From CAYLLT01 sp964591605 (GTDB lineage: Bacteria; Planctomycetota; Phycisphaerae; UBA1845; PWPN01), in assembly GCA_964591605.1 (NCBI GenBank), contig CAZQEN010000201.1, forward strand, positions 1-13,811: a stretch of 13,811 bases of DNA. Direction: 5' to 3'. Positions 1-6,936 of this stretch are shown here, piece after piece. The position numbers and the translations under genes were made by a program. Under the pieces are notes generated by a model. The model ran no database searches, was not told the DNA's origin, and saw nothing but the letters and a program-made list of their open reading frames with translations. Numbering within the stretch: position 1 is the first letter of the stretch; the number at the start of each line of letters is the position of its first letter.

Positions 1-276
<276 letters not shown>

Positions 277-481
277 GTGTCTCCTCCTCTGGTCGATTGC
301 ACCTGGCCGGAACTTCCTGGTTGGACTCCGGCCGTCGACCCTCACCGGCAACTTCGGTGCAGTCTACCTCGTGATGCCCGTCATGCACAGACGATGGGTT
401 TCCGGCGCGGCTGCCTGGGTCGGTGACGCTTCGAGCGGGGTCTTGATCACAAGGCCGGGCGTGAGCGAGAGGGCGTGATCC

Positions 482-691
482 TCAAACGGGTGGACGCAAG
501 GCCCGTCGCTTACGCTCCAGGTTCTGATGGTTGCCGTATCGTCGCACCAGCAGCGATTCCACCTCCGCTCGCAGCTCGGCGTCATCACCGCAGGCCTGCT
601 TCAGGGCGGCGGGCCATGCGGCGCGGGGCAACTCGACGATCCGGTCGAAAACCGCTTCGATTTCCTTGAGTCGCGATGGATCAGGCTTCAT
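482..691 (-). pseudogene. Ser/Thr protein kinase, N-terminal remnant
   Basis: The 69-codon ORF starts MKPDPSRLKEIEAVFDRIVELP and continues with WPAAL, ACGDDAELRAEVESLL. This is the helical pre-kinase segment that precedes the catalytic domain in many planctomycete and acidobacterial PknB-like kinases. Similarity stops at about residue 51 (near base 540); the last 18 residues look random and no Gly-rich loop, HRD or DFG motif follows in any frame. The catalytic domain is therefore missing, and the remainder of the gap up to katG has no recognisable coding sequence. It begins 5 nt after the stop of the sigma fragment at 697-966, the classic order of ECF sigma plus kinase pairs. Most likely a deletion joined the kinase tip to sequence near katG. 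The family call comes from the short conserved stretch only. Confidence 0.7.
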
Positions 692-696
692 GGCGG

Positions 697-966
697 TCAG
701 TCATCCACTTCTCGGACCAGCCACGCACGCGCGAATCGCCATTCGCGCTGAATCGTGGCCTGGGAGAGGCCCAGACAGGACGCGATCTGATCCACGGACA
801 GTCTACCGACCACGCGCATCCGGGCAATGCAGGCCTTCCGGGGGTCGAGGGAGTCCAGGTGCTCCATCGCATCCCGCAATGCAGCGGCCCGACAACGATT
901 GCCCGTGGCTTCAGCACTGGTGGTCACTCTCGATCCCGGCTGACAGAACCTCGCAAGCTCGGTCAT
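697..966 (-). pseudogene. ECF sigma factor fragment carrying region 4 only
   Basis: From ATG 966 the 89-residue frame carries a sigma-70 region 4 helix-turn-helix at about residues 33-85: LDPRKACIARMRVVGRLSVDQIA, then LGLSQATIQREWRFARAWL. That wording is typical of the ECF subfamily (Pfam sigma70_ECF) that pairs with Ser/Thr kinases in planctomycetes. Region 2, needed for binding core polymerase and the -10 element, is absent: upstream frames show nothing like it, and the sequence soon becomes antisense to the neighbouring sigma gene. A purine-rich GGGGGGA about 11 nt before ATG 966 could serve as a ribosome binding site, so a small DNA-binding protein could still be made. I favour a decayed gene. 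It is head-to-head with the intact sigma gene at 1072 and followed by the kinase remnant. Confidence 0.7.
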
Positions 967-1071
967 TGATGATTGATCCCCCCTGCAGATGATCGTAAAA
1001 TGCGGACGGTGCCCTTCACCATGCTGGCAGGACCGCTCGACGCGACACATCGAGGGCGACGGGTGGACGGG

Positions 1072-1695
1072 ATGAAGCGCGCAGAAGTGAACCACAAACT
1101 GGCCGGTCGGCAGTCTGAGCCTGCGGGCCGAGCGCCTTTCAACAGCGACCTGTATGACGAGCTCCGCAGACAGGCGGAGCGGCATCTGCGCCGGCGTTTC
1201 GGGCGTGCGGCCGCCGGCCTGACCTGGCAGCCGACCGTGCTCGTGAATGAGACCCTCCTGCGGATGATACGCCATCCGCGTGGCCAGGATTCCGATGAGC
1301 GTTTCTATGCACTGGCGCAGACGGTGATGAAGCGGGTCCTGGTGGATTACATCCGCCACCGGCTGGCCCAGAAGCGTGCGGGGAACCGACTCCGAGTCGC
1401 GCTCGACAGCGACCTTCCCGAGCCCGTCGCCCCGGCCGAAGACTCAGGGCTGGATATCGAGGCCCTGTTGAATGCCATCGAACGGCTGGCCGAACGACAC
1501 CCCCATCGGGGAGATGTGGCCCGGCTGCGGGTCCTGTGGGGCCTGACCGTCGAGGAAACGGCTGAAACCCTTGAGGTGAGCCGGACCAGTGTGGAACGGG
1601 ACTGGCGTTTCTCGCGGGCCTGGCTGATGCGGGAACTGGCAGTCGGTGACGAGCATTCAGCCGATCACGCCCCTGCGTGCCCCGGTTCCTGGTAG
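1072..1695 (+). CDS. ECF RNA polymerase sigma factor (sigma70_ECF family)
   Basis: This 207-residue protein directs RNA polymerase to a specific promoter set. Region 2 spans about residues 27-106: DLYDELRRQAERHLRRRF, then LVNETLLRMI, then FYALAQTVMKRVLVDYIRHR. Region 4 spans about 128-190, with the helix-turn-helix LTVEETAETLEVSRTSVERDW followed by RFSRAWLMREL. Length and wording match the planctomycete/acidobacterial family usually encoded next to a Ser/Thr kinase. Here no kinase follows, and the only kinase trace is the remnant at 482-691 on the other strand. ATG 1072 was chosen because it lies about 25 residues before the domain; in-frame ATGs at 1021, 1000 and 973 are possible, and none has a good Shine-Dalgarno. 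The last 15 residues, rich in Ala, Pro and His, are not part of the family. Confidence 0.9.
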   Translation: MKRAEVNHKLAGRQSEPAGRAPFNSDLYDELRRQAERHLRRRFGRAAAGLTWQPTVLVNETLLRMIRHPRGQDSDERFYALAQTVMKRVLVDYIRHRLAQKRAGNRLRVALDSDLPEPVAPAEDSGLDIEALLNAIERLAERHPHRGDVARLRVLWGLTVEETAETLEVSRTSVERDWRFSRAWLMRELAVGDEHSADHAPACPGSW

Positions 1696-1849
1696 CCGTA
1701 TTCGCTCGATCTCGAAAGAGATTCTGGCCGGGAGGTGCCTCACCTGTCTGTGTCACGATTCCGGTGTCGAAGCCCGGGGCGGGGGCCTCGGTCAATCGGT
1801 TGTGTCGGACCGTCGGCTCTTCGAGCTGTTGCTCCAGGGGTGCAGGAGC

Positions 1850-1877
1850 TTTAAAACGTGCGGAAATTCGCTATGAT
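1850..1877 (+). promoter_or_regulatory. Putative sigma-70-type promoter upstream of tRNA-Gly
   Basis: TTTAAA at 1850-1855 and TATGAT at 1872-1877 are separated by 16 bp. This is a reasonable housekeeping-type promoter in otherwise GC-rich DNA. It points towards the hairpin at 1895-1932 and tRNA-Gly at 1986. The rest of 1696-1985 holds no gene that I can support. Confidence 0.45.
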
Positions 1878-1894
1878 CAGTTGTGAATCTGATC

Positions 1895-1932
1895 CTTAAG
1901 GAGTGCAGGCCATCACTGCTGCACTACTTAAG
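1895..1932 (+). repeat. Long inverted repeat (hairpin) in the tRNA-Gly leader
   Basis: Two 14-base arms, CTTAAGGAGTGCAG (1895-1908) and CTGCACTACTTAAG (1919-1932), pair at 13 of 14 positions around a 10-nt loop. No T-run follows, so this is not an ordinary intrinsic terminator. It lies between the putative promoter at 1850-1877 and the tRNA at 1986, so it would be transcribed in the tRNA precursor. It may be a processing or regulatory structure, or a protein or recombinase binding site beside an integration site. Confidence 0.75.
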
Positions 1933-1985
1933 CGCGAAAGTGCGAGAGTCATAAGCGGCGACGCCGAAGTGACTTACGTTGATTT

Positions 1986-2058
1986 GCGGGCGTAGCTCAA
2001 TTGGTAGAGCATCAGCCTTCCAAGCTGAATGTTGACGGTTCGAGCCCGTTCGCCCGCT
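1986..2058 (+). tRNA. tRNA-Gly (anticodon TCC)
   Basis: A full cloverleaf can be drawn. The acceptor arms are GCGGGCG (1986-1992) and CGCCCGC (2051-2057), with discriminator T2058. The D arm is GCTC/GAGC. The anticodon stem is TCAGC/GCTGA, with loop CTTCCAA (2017-2023) and anticodon TCC at 2019-2021, reading GGA and GGG. The variable loop has 5 nt. The T arm is GACGG/CCGTT around TTCGAGC. CCA is not encoded (GTG follows). The gene is followed about 100 bp downstream by a decayed integrase, so it was probably used as an integration site. Confidence 0.97.
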
Positions 2059-2136
2059 GTGATGTCAAGACCTGCGTGAATGCGAGTCAGCGTACCGGCC
2101 TGCGTCGGGGCGTGCGGCCCAGAAGCCCACGATGGG

Positions 2137-2153
2137 GGGGGTAGCCTACCCCC
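2137..2153. repeat. G/C-rich hairpin between tRNA-Gly and integrase remnant
   Basis: GGGGGTA (2137-2143) pairs with TACCCCC (2147-2153) around a 3-nt loop, within an 8-G run at 2134-2141. There is no T-run on either side. It could be a degraded terminator of the tRNA transcript or part of an old recombination site; neither is shown by the sequence. Confidence 0.4.
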
Positions 2154-2159
2154 TCGGGG

Positions 2160-2330
2160 GTGAAGGGAGCGGCCACGTCTCACGCCTGGTCACTGACAGT
2201 TTCGGCGTATCGTCTGCACAACCCCAGCGGCCTCGATGTCGTTCGTATCAACGGACGCGATTTCCCTCTCGGCCAACACGGTGTCACCCGAGAGCGAGGA
2301 GGCATGCCCGTGCATGCGACTCGGATGTGA
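2160..2330 (+). pseudogene. Tyrosine recombinase/integrase, N-terminal remnant with frameshift
   Basis: In the frame starting at 2160 (GTG), the translation contains SAYRLHNPSGLDVVRINGRD at about residues 16-35, followed by FPLGQHG. This resembles the N-terminus of phage-type site-specific integrases common in planctomycetes (pattern YRLHKPSGQA.VT..GRD.YLG..GSPES). After base 2283 the similarity moves to the next frame, where SPESEEA can be read from 2284, exactly the expected continuation; the original frame then ends at TGA 2328-2330. The SAM-like core-binding and catalytic (R...HxxR...Y) domains are absent. Lying about 100 bp after tRNA-Gly in the same orientation, it fits an old element integrated at the tRNA. 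The family pattern is from memory, not from a search. Confidence 0.6.
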
Positions 2331-2364
2331 GCTGCCTGCCAGGGCTCGCGAAAAACTGCTGGCA

Positions 2365-3936
2365 TCAAGGCTGCTGGATCTGTCGTAAGCCGAACATCGA
2401 ATCGATCAGCTCAACCGTCCGGTCGACCAACATCTGCCCACCCTCCGGACCCACCTGGCTGCTGTGGACCACGGCGCTGTAGCCTCCCCCACGCACGGCC
2501 CGCTCCGTCGGAAGATAGGTTCCGCTGCCGGCCAACTGGATGATGAAGGTCTGGACCGCCCTGCTGCGTGCCTTGATCTGGATGCCGTAATCCGTAAACA
2601 GTTCGAAGGGATTCGTACAGATCACGGCGTCGCCGATTCGCAGGACGTGCAGTTCCGCCTCCTCCGTCGGGTTTGGATCGTTCCTTTCCGCCTCAAACCG
2701 CTGAACGGTCGCTTCGTACCACTTCATGCGCCGGTGCAGGCGGTCGGCTGACTCGGGTTTTTGGGCAATTTCGCTGACCGCCTGCTCGACAGCGGCTTTG
2801 GCTTCGGCATATTCCGCCTCGGTGACCAGACGCCGGGGGAGCCGAACCGTTTCCACCCGGTGGATCAGCGGCACGCTGCCATGCCGATCGTCCTTGACGG
2901 CCTCGTACGCCTCGTCCACTGCCCGGGCAATCCTTCGGGCGAGTTCCCCCATGGAATCCAGCCCGCGCAGCCGCGTCATCCGCTCCTCGGCTGCTTTGCG
3001 GTATATGGGCCTGGGCGACTGATCACCGGCGGCCCCGGTCCAGCCGAGGACACATACCTGTGGACCGTATCGCCTGCGCAGGACTTCACGCACCGGCTGC
3101 CAGAAGTCGGCGTTGATGGTGGATCGCCCCTCGACCACCTGCGAAGGACACGACACATTGACACCCATGCCGATGAGTTCCCCGTCTGCGTTCCAGAAGA
3201 ACAACACACCCACATCGTGGTCCTCGTAGCCCTCGATGCCGCGAAACGTCGGCACGTCGGTCTTGCCATACATCACGGCAGAGCCATCCGCGTAGACCGC
3301 CCGCCGGTTGTAGGCCACCACGGCATGTCCGAGGCCCCAGGTCACGCTGCCCGGTTTGCGGCTGTTCCATGCCCTCTCGATCCCCTCCACAACCCGCCTG
3401 ACCAGGAAGGATCGATACGCTTCGACCGGCGTCACACCCTCCTTCGGAAGACTGTACTTGGCAGGCTCCAGCACGGGGGCGGTGTGCGTGTGGGTTCCGT
3501 TCAGGAAGACTTTCAGGGCATCCATCTCCGGCAGGCGCTTGCCCACCTCTTCACGGACGAGCTGCAGTACTTCGTCAGGAATGGAGATCAAGTCGCAGGA
3601 GATCATGACCGCCGTGTCGAGTCGCTTCTCGCCCTCGCGCGATTCCAGCGCCACGATGTTGGCCATCAACGGCGTTTCAACCTCTCGGGCAATTCGCAGA
3701 TGGAACTGGCCGCTCAGTGCGACGGGACCCGTCGGGGTGGTATCGACGCGGGCTACGCCAATCAGAAGCGTGGTTTTTGTCGCGGGCACATCTTCGGCGA
3801 GAGCCGGCGAAGCGCTCAGAAGCAGCCCTAACGTCCCAGCGGCCAGCACTCCGTTGAGAAACCGACGACGCGCATAACCTGCTTTCTGTTCCGCTGAGGA
3901 AACGCCTTCTCTTGTGCTCAGCACGGACATCTCCAT
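2365..3936 (-). CDS. Neutral/alkaline ceramidase-like protein, Tat-exported
   Basis: The 523-residue protein resembles the N-terminal domain of neutral/alkaline non-lysosomal ceramidases, which are zinc amidases acting on ceramide or related N-acyl lipids. A twin-arginine signal lies at about residues 20-47 (YARRRFLNGVLAAG, cleavage probably after ASPALA), so it is exported folded. Family features are IGVARVDTTP, the metal-binding NGTHTHTAP at about 147-155, and AYNRRA at about 209-214. The second zinc His region reads SCPSQVVEG with INADFWQPV, with no His at the usual place; this may mark a planctomycete subfamily with a different substrate. The C-terminal immunoglobulin-like domain of bacterial ceramidases is not evident. 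ATG 3936 was chosen over upstream in-frame ATG 4026 because it follows the preceding gene's stop by 16 nt and has GGAG about 10 nt upstream. It is the second gene of an operon with 3953-4867. Confidence 0.85.
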   Translation of the reverse strand: MEMSVLSTREGVSSAEQKAGYARRRFLNGVLAAGTLGLLLSASPALAEDVPATKTTLLIGVARVDTTPTGPVALSGQFHLRIAREVETPLMANIVALESREGEKRLDTAVMISCDLISIPDEVLQLVREEVGKRLPEMDALKVFLNGTHTHTAPVLEPAKYSLPKEGVTPVEAYRSFLVRRVVEGIERAWNSRKPGSVTWGLGHAVVAYNRRAVYADGSAVMYGKTDVPTFRGIEGYEDHDVGVLFFWNADGELIGMGVNVSCPSQVVEGRSTINADFWQPVREVLRRRYGPQVCVLGWTGAAGDQSPRPIYRKAAEERMTRLRGLDSMGELARRIARAVDEAYEAVKDDRHGSVPLIHRVETVRLPRRLVTEAEYAEAKAAVEQAVSEIAQKPESADRLHRRMKWYEATVQRFEAERNDPNPTEEAELHVLRIGDAVICTNPFELFTDYGIQIKARSRAVQTFIIQLAGSGTYLPTERAVRGGGYSAVVHSSQVGPEGGQMLVDRTVELIDSMFGLRQIQQP

Positions 3937-3952
3937 CGCCGACTTGCTCCAT

Positions 3953-4867
3953 TCAGCTCGGGCGCAGCGGTTGAGGCCCGACTTCCGCAATCCACCTGCG
4001 GGTCCATTCCACGCTCTCCAGTTCAAGATCGCAGACGTTGCTGGCCAGGAAGATCATGCCCTCGATCCGCCCTTGCTCCAGCCATTTCCGTCCGAGTTCG
4101 CACTGCTTCTTCATCAGCTCGAGCGCCATGGGGTTGCTGGTCCCGAAGTCCCACAGGTAACACCCCAGGAGCTTGCCGTGCGCCGGAGCGAGTTTCTCCA
4201 ACCGCTCGAAGGCTGACTCCAGGTTCCTGAGGTCTTGGGCTTCCCACGTCCAGAACGTGATCTTGTCGCAGAATTCCAGATGCGCGCGGACGGGCAGAGC
4301 GAGCTGGTGCTGGTAGAGGACGACGAAGAGGTCATGTTTCCTTCCGCCGATGGTCAGATGCTTTCTCAGCTCCTGGAGCTGCTCGACCGAGAGTGAGCCA
4401 GTCCCATCCGGGCGGAAGAAGTCGTCCATGATGAAACCGTCGATGTTGGGAAACCGGGCCGCCAGATCCAGGACGTGCTTTCTCTCTTCGTCGCTGCTTT
4501 GCCCGCTGGCTCCAACCAGCGACCACACCACGCGCTTGAACGGCCTGAAGGCGATGGCGTGCTGATCGAAGGGCATGGCCGGCTTTCCCGCGTAGCGGAT
4601 GAAGAGCAGATTGGGTACACCCAGATAAACAGCCCCTTCGACCGGAGTCATTCGAGAAGTGCGGGGCAGGCCGAAATCAAGCTTGTACGAGCCCGCCTCA
4701 TGGGTCCAGATCCAGAGATGGTCATGAAGGCTGTTGGGGATGGGAGCTTTCGGAGCGGTGCCCGACGCAGCGGCATGGGCCAGCTCTCCAGCCTCCGCTG
4801 CCGCCGCCGTGACCACGGTCCATTTGAGCAAATCGCGACGCGTGGATGCGGGAATCGGGCGGCTCAT
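3953..4867 (-). CDS. Tat-exported TIM-barrel-like protein of unknown function
   Basis: I do not recognise a named family. The 304-residue protein starts with a twin-arginine signal (TRRDLLKW at residues 9-16, then an Ala-rich hydrophobic run to about 33). The mature part has features of a (beta/alpha)8 fold: WIWTHEAG, a strand RVVWSLVGA at about 112-120, FPNIDGFIMDDFF at 139-151 with paired Asp typical of barrel strand ends, LFVVLYQHQ, FCDKITFWTWEA and LLGCYLWDFG. A glycosidase-like or sugar-binding role is possible but not proved. ATG 4867 is used; the frame could start at TTG 4903, and neither site has a clear Shine-Dalgarno. It precedes the ceramidase-like gene by 16 nt, so the two exported proteins are probably co-transcribed and may act on the same envelope substrate. 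Confidence 0.8.
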   Translation of the reverse strand: MSRPIPASTRRDLLKWTVVTAAAAEAGELAHAAASGTAPKAPIPNSLHDHLWIWTHEAGSYKLDFGLPRTSRMTPVEGAVYLGVPNLLFIRYAGKPAMPFDQHAIAFRPFKRVVWSLVGASGQSSDEERKHVLDLAARFPNIDGFIMDDFFRPDGTGSLSVEQLQELRKHLTIGGRKHDLFVVLYQHQLALPVRAHLEFCDKITFWTWEAQDLRNLESAFERLEKLAPAHGKLLGCYLWDFGTSNPMALELMKKQCELGRKWLEQGRIEGMIFLASNVCDLELESVEWTRRWIAEVGPQPLRPS

Positions 4868-5161
4868 GGGAGTGGGTATATCCCGGTCATCCTGACTCGA
4901 CAACAGAGCGGCGGCTGCTCAGTGGGCAATTCTGCCCGATCGGCGGCCATCGGTCAGCGCAAGAGGCCACAGTTATGGCGCGTTGATCTGACGGATGCCT
5001 GTCGGGACTACATCGATAACCGGCTGCTGGAGAAAGGCTTACAGAGAAAGGACTTCTCCGGGGGTTTGGTGAGTGGTGGTGGCACGGGATCTGCTTGGAC
5101 ACATGAGTGGTTGACGTGGACGGATCTGTCGAGATGGGGTCCTCGCAATCAGGAGTTACCC

Positions 5162-5485
5162 ATGTTGGATGCAACTGCCGACATCGCGGAACCTCGGGTG
5201 AAGAAGACACCCGGCGTTGCTCCCGCTGTCGTGCCTTCCCAGGACGCACAAGAGGCGATTCGCAAAGCGTTCCCATACGAGGGGGATCTCCGGGTTCGCC
5301 ATCTCTGGTCCGCACGCGGGATTGCCAGATACCGGGCGAACTGGTATCGCCAGGTAGAGGGTGGGATCAGAATCGTCAAGTCATTGTTCCTCGGCATCAC
5401 GAAGACAGCGGACGGTATTGTGGTCCAGGACGAAACGGTGGAGGCAGCCGGTCATTCTCGGATGCGTGCGACCAGGACGCCTTGA
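5162..5485 (+). CDS. Small conserved-looking protein of unknown function (107 aa)
   Basis: ATG 5162 has a good Shine-Dalgarno (AGGAG at 5151-5155, 6 nt upstream), which decides the start. The N-terminal 35 residues are low-complexity (Ala/Pro/Val). The remainder, from about residue 36, looks folded: AIRKAFPYEGDLRVRHLWSA, then YRANWYRQ, then SLFLGITKTADGIVVQDE. There is no signal peptide or membrane segment. It is divergent from the Tat-protein operon at 4867 and may share the control region 4868-5161. I know no family for it. Confidence 0.7.
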   Translation: MLDATADIAEPRVKKTPGVAPAVVPSQDAQEAIRKAFPYEGDLRVRHLWSARGIARYRANWYRQVEGGIRIVKSLFLGITKTADGIVVQDETVEAAGHSRMRATRTP

Positions 5486-5497
5486 CCAGCAACCCGA

Positions 5498-5722
5498 ATG
5501 CGGATCCGCCCGGATCAGACCGTTGCGGGCTTCATCTACGTGGAGAGTTGCAGGGAAGCCTGCCGCTACGATGAACGCGGCCTGGATTTCGCCAGCGCAG
5601 TCGGCGCAATCCTCGGCACAGTCCTCGAGACCGCTTGGCTTCACCCGCTGGAATCGGACCGACCGCGGATGAAAGCAGAACTGGCCGGCGCCCGTCGCAT
5701 TCCGCCGGCCATCCCCCGATGA
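5498..5722 (+). CDS. Possible small protein, unknown (74 aa)
   Basis: This ORF starts 12 nt after the 107-residue gene. Its third codon positions are strongly G/C, as in real genes of this genome, and the translation (VAGFIYVESCREACRYDERG, then LDFASAVGAILGTVLETA) is not obviously low-complexity. There is no clear Shine-Dalgarno, no recognised domain, and an overlapping antisense ORF exists. It could be a real small gene, a fragment, or chance. Confidence 0.3.
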   Translation: MRIRPDQTVAGFIYVESCREACRYDERGLDFASAVGAILGTVLETAWLHPLESDRPRMKAELAGARRIPPAIPR

Positions 5723-5731
5723 GTACCCCCT

Positions 5732-5935
5732 GTCACCTGACCAGGTGCCGTTCAGAAGGCTGCAGCGTGATGCGAGCGCTCAAAGGCAGGAGCAGCTCGC
5801 CGGTGCAGCCGAGGGTTGCCTGATGCTTCCCGGCCTGGAGCACAACGTCTTGAGCTGTTGGTGACGAGATCTCCGGTTCACGCGGCGGCCGGCCGTCACG
5901 GCGGATGGGCTCGTTGGGCCACGGGAACAGTACTG
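5732..5935 (+). repeat. Direct repeat copy A, ~204 bp (pairs with 8448-8652)
   Basis: Left copy of a near-identical pair in the same orientation, 2716 bp apart. The two copies bracket the sigma factor/membrane protein/secreted protein operon (6044-8373). The left boundary is sharp (GTCACCTGACCA in both copies); the right boundary fades near GTACTG. The 5' neighbours of the two copies are unrelated. Confidence 0.9.
5733..5935 (-). pseudogene. Orphan copy of the 3' end of the glycoside-hydrolase-like gene
   Basis: Read on the minus strand, this segment encodes PNEPIRR, REPEISSPTAQDVVLQAGKH and the final TGELLLPLSARITLQPSER, almost identical to the last ~65 residues of the 940-residue protein at 8449-11271. 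At the DNA level, bases 5732-5918 match 8448-8634 at roughly 94% (11 differences counted by eye), then the copies drift apart with a one-base indel. No upstream domains are present; the frame continues a little into unrelated sequence. It is a gene-end fragment left by a duplication or rearrangement. Confidence 0.85.
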
Positions 5936-6043
5936 AAAGAGACGCCACGCTTCGCGTCACGCTCCGTGTCGAATCGGCTGGCCGAAAGCATGTTCGTCAT
6001 TCTCTGGCACTCAGCCGTCTTATATGGTGTAAGGTCGAGGCGC

Positions 6044-6559
6044 ATGCACGAACGCGAACGAGCGATCCTTGGCCGCTCCTGTCAGGCCTCCGGGCCGGCG
6101 CTGGTGCTGTATGCCCGCCAGTGGCTGGATGCGGACCTGGCCGAGGACGTGGTGCAGGATGCGTTTGTGCGGCTTCTGGCCCGGTGGCGGCCACCGGCCC
6201 ATGTGAAAGCCTGGCTCTTCCGCTGTGTGCGGAATGCGGCCATCGATCAGTGGCGCTCGCGCAAGTCGCGGCAACGTTATGAGCGAGAGCGGCGCAGCGA
6301 GCGGCCCTGGTTCGAGCCGCGGCTCGACGACCTGCTCGATGCCCGCACCGCCGAGGAGGCCCTCCGCCGTCTGCCCGAGGAGCAGCGCGAGATCATCGTG
6401 TTGCGGCTCTGGGGCGGGCTGACGCTGCACGAGGCCAGCGAGACCACGGGCGAAGCGGCTTCGACGTTGTCCAGCCGCTACCAGGCCGGTCTGACGGCCC
6501 TGAGGCGGGTGTTGGAGAGTGCTCATCATGACCAGCGAATGCAGCGGCCCGGAACGTGA
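6044..6559 (+). CDS. ECF RNA polymerase sigma factor (RpoE-like)
   Basis: The 171-residue protein has the two-domain ECF layout. Region 2 spans about residues 15-80, with LYARQWLDADLAEDVVQDAF and the -10-recognition part KAWLFRCVRNAAIDQWRSR. Region 4 spans about 103-155, with LPEEQREIIVLRLWGGLTL, then HEASETTGEAASTLSSRYQAGL. ATG 6044 is preferred over the longer open frame from 5816, since the extra residues are antisense to the duplicated gene end; AGGTCGAGG lies just before the ATG. The stop overlaps the next gene by 32 bp, so the two are translationally coupled. It is a different subfamily from the sigma gene at 1072. Downstream genes suggest an envelope-sensing regulon. Confidence 0.93.
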   Translation: MHERERAILGRSCQASGPALVLYARQWLDADLAEDVVQDAFVRLLARWRPPAHVKAWLFRCVRNAAIDQWRSRKSRQRYERERRSERPWFEPRLDDLLDARTAEEALRRLPEEQREIIVLRLWGGLTLHEASETTGEAASTLSSRYQAGLTALRRVLESAHHDQRMQRPGT

Positions 6560-6914
6560 GCTGGAGCGGGTGCTGGCGGGGCTGCAGCCGAGCCGTCCGG
6601 GCCTGGATCACGATTTGGTGATGTTCCGCGCCGGCCGGGCGGCCATCCGGCGGCGGCTGAGGGTGTGGCAGGGCTGCACGGTGGCTTTGCTGGCTGCGCT
6701 GGGGATCTCGATCTACGGCGGCCTGTCCGGTCTGCGAAGCCGTGGACCCGAATCCACGGAACCACGCTGGACAGCGGTGGCCCCGCCGGAGTCGCCCGGT
6801 CCGGGCAGCTATGCCGCGCTGCGCAGCCGGGTACTCAGAGACGGCATTGAGGTCCTTCCGCTCCCGGAGGGGCGCGGCGAGACGCTCTCGGCTCAGGACG
6901 CAACGAACCTGTAA
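6528..6914 (+). CDS. Single-pass membrane protein, putative anti-sigma or sensor
   Basis: The 128-residue protein begins inside the sigma gene (ATG 6528, GGAG about 10 nt upstream; GTG 6519 is an alternative). Residues 1-46 are a cytoplasmic, charged segment (ERELERVLAGLQP, then LDHDLVMFRAGRAAIRRR). Residues 50-67 form one hydrophobic helix (TVALLAALGISIYGG). The remainder is short and Pro/Ser/Arg-rich. The LDxDxxxFRAGRAA wording is familiar from proteins encoded right after planctomycete ECF sigma factors. A role in holding or tuning the sigma factor is inferred from position and topology; no canonical zinc-binding anti-sigma motif (HxxxCxxC) is present. Confidence 0.8.
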   Translation: MTSECSGPERELERVLAGLQPSRPGLDHDLVMFRAGRAAIRRRLRVWQGCTVALLAALGISIYGGLSGLRSRGPESTEPRWTAVAPPESPGPGSYAALRSRVLRDGIEVLPLPEGRGETLSAQDATNL

Positions 6915-6936
6915 ACCCTTTTGAGAGGAGTCGATC

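Noticed and set aside
1419..1435. CGAGCCCGTCGCCCC, similar to the tRNA-Gly 3' end, as a second attachment site
   Set aside because: It lies inside the coding sequence of the intact sigma gene, the match is imperfect, and its position does not fit an island reaching to the right of the tRNA.
2761..3831. A 356-codon plus-strand open frame
   Set aside because: It is antisense to the ceramidase-like gene and has no recognisable domain.
5816..6043. N-terminal extension of the second sigma factor
   Set aside because: These codons are antisense to the duplicated gene-end fragment; the same plus-strand translation (MPDASRPGAQRLEL) also appears at 8532, opposite the real gene, so it is a shadow.
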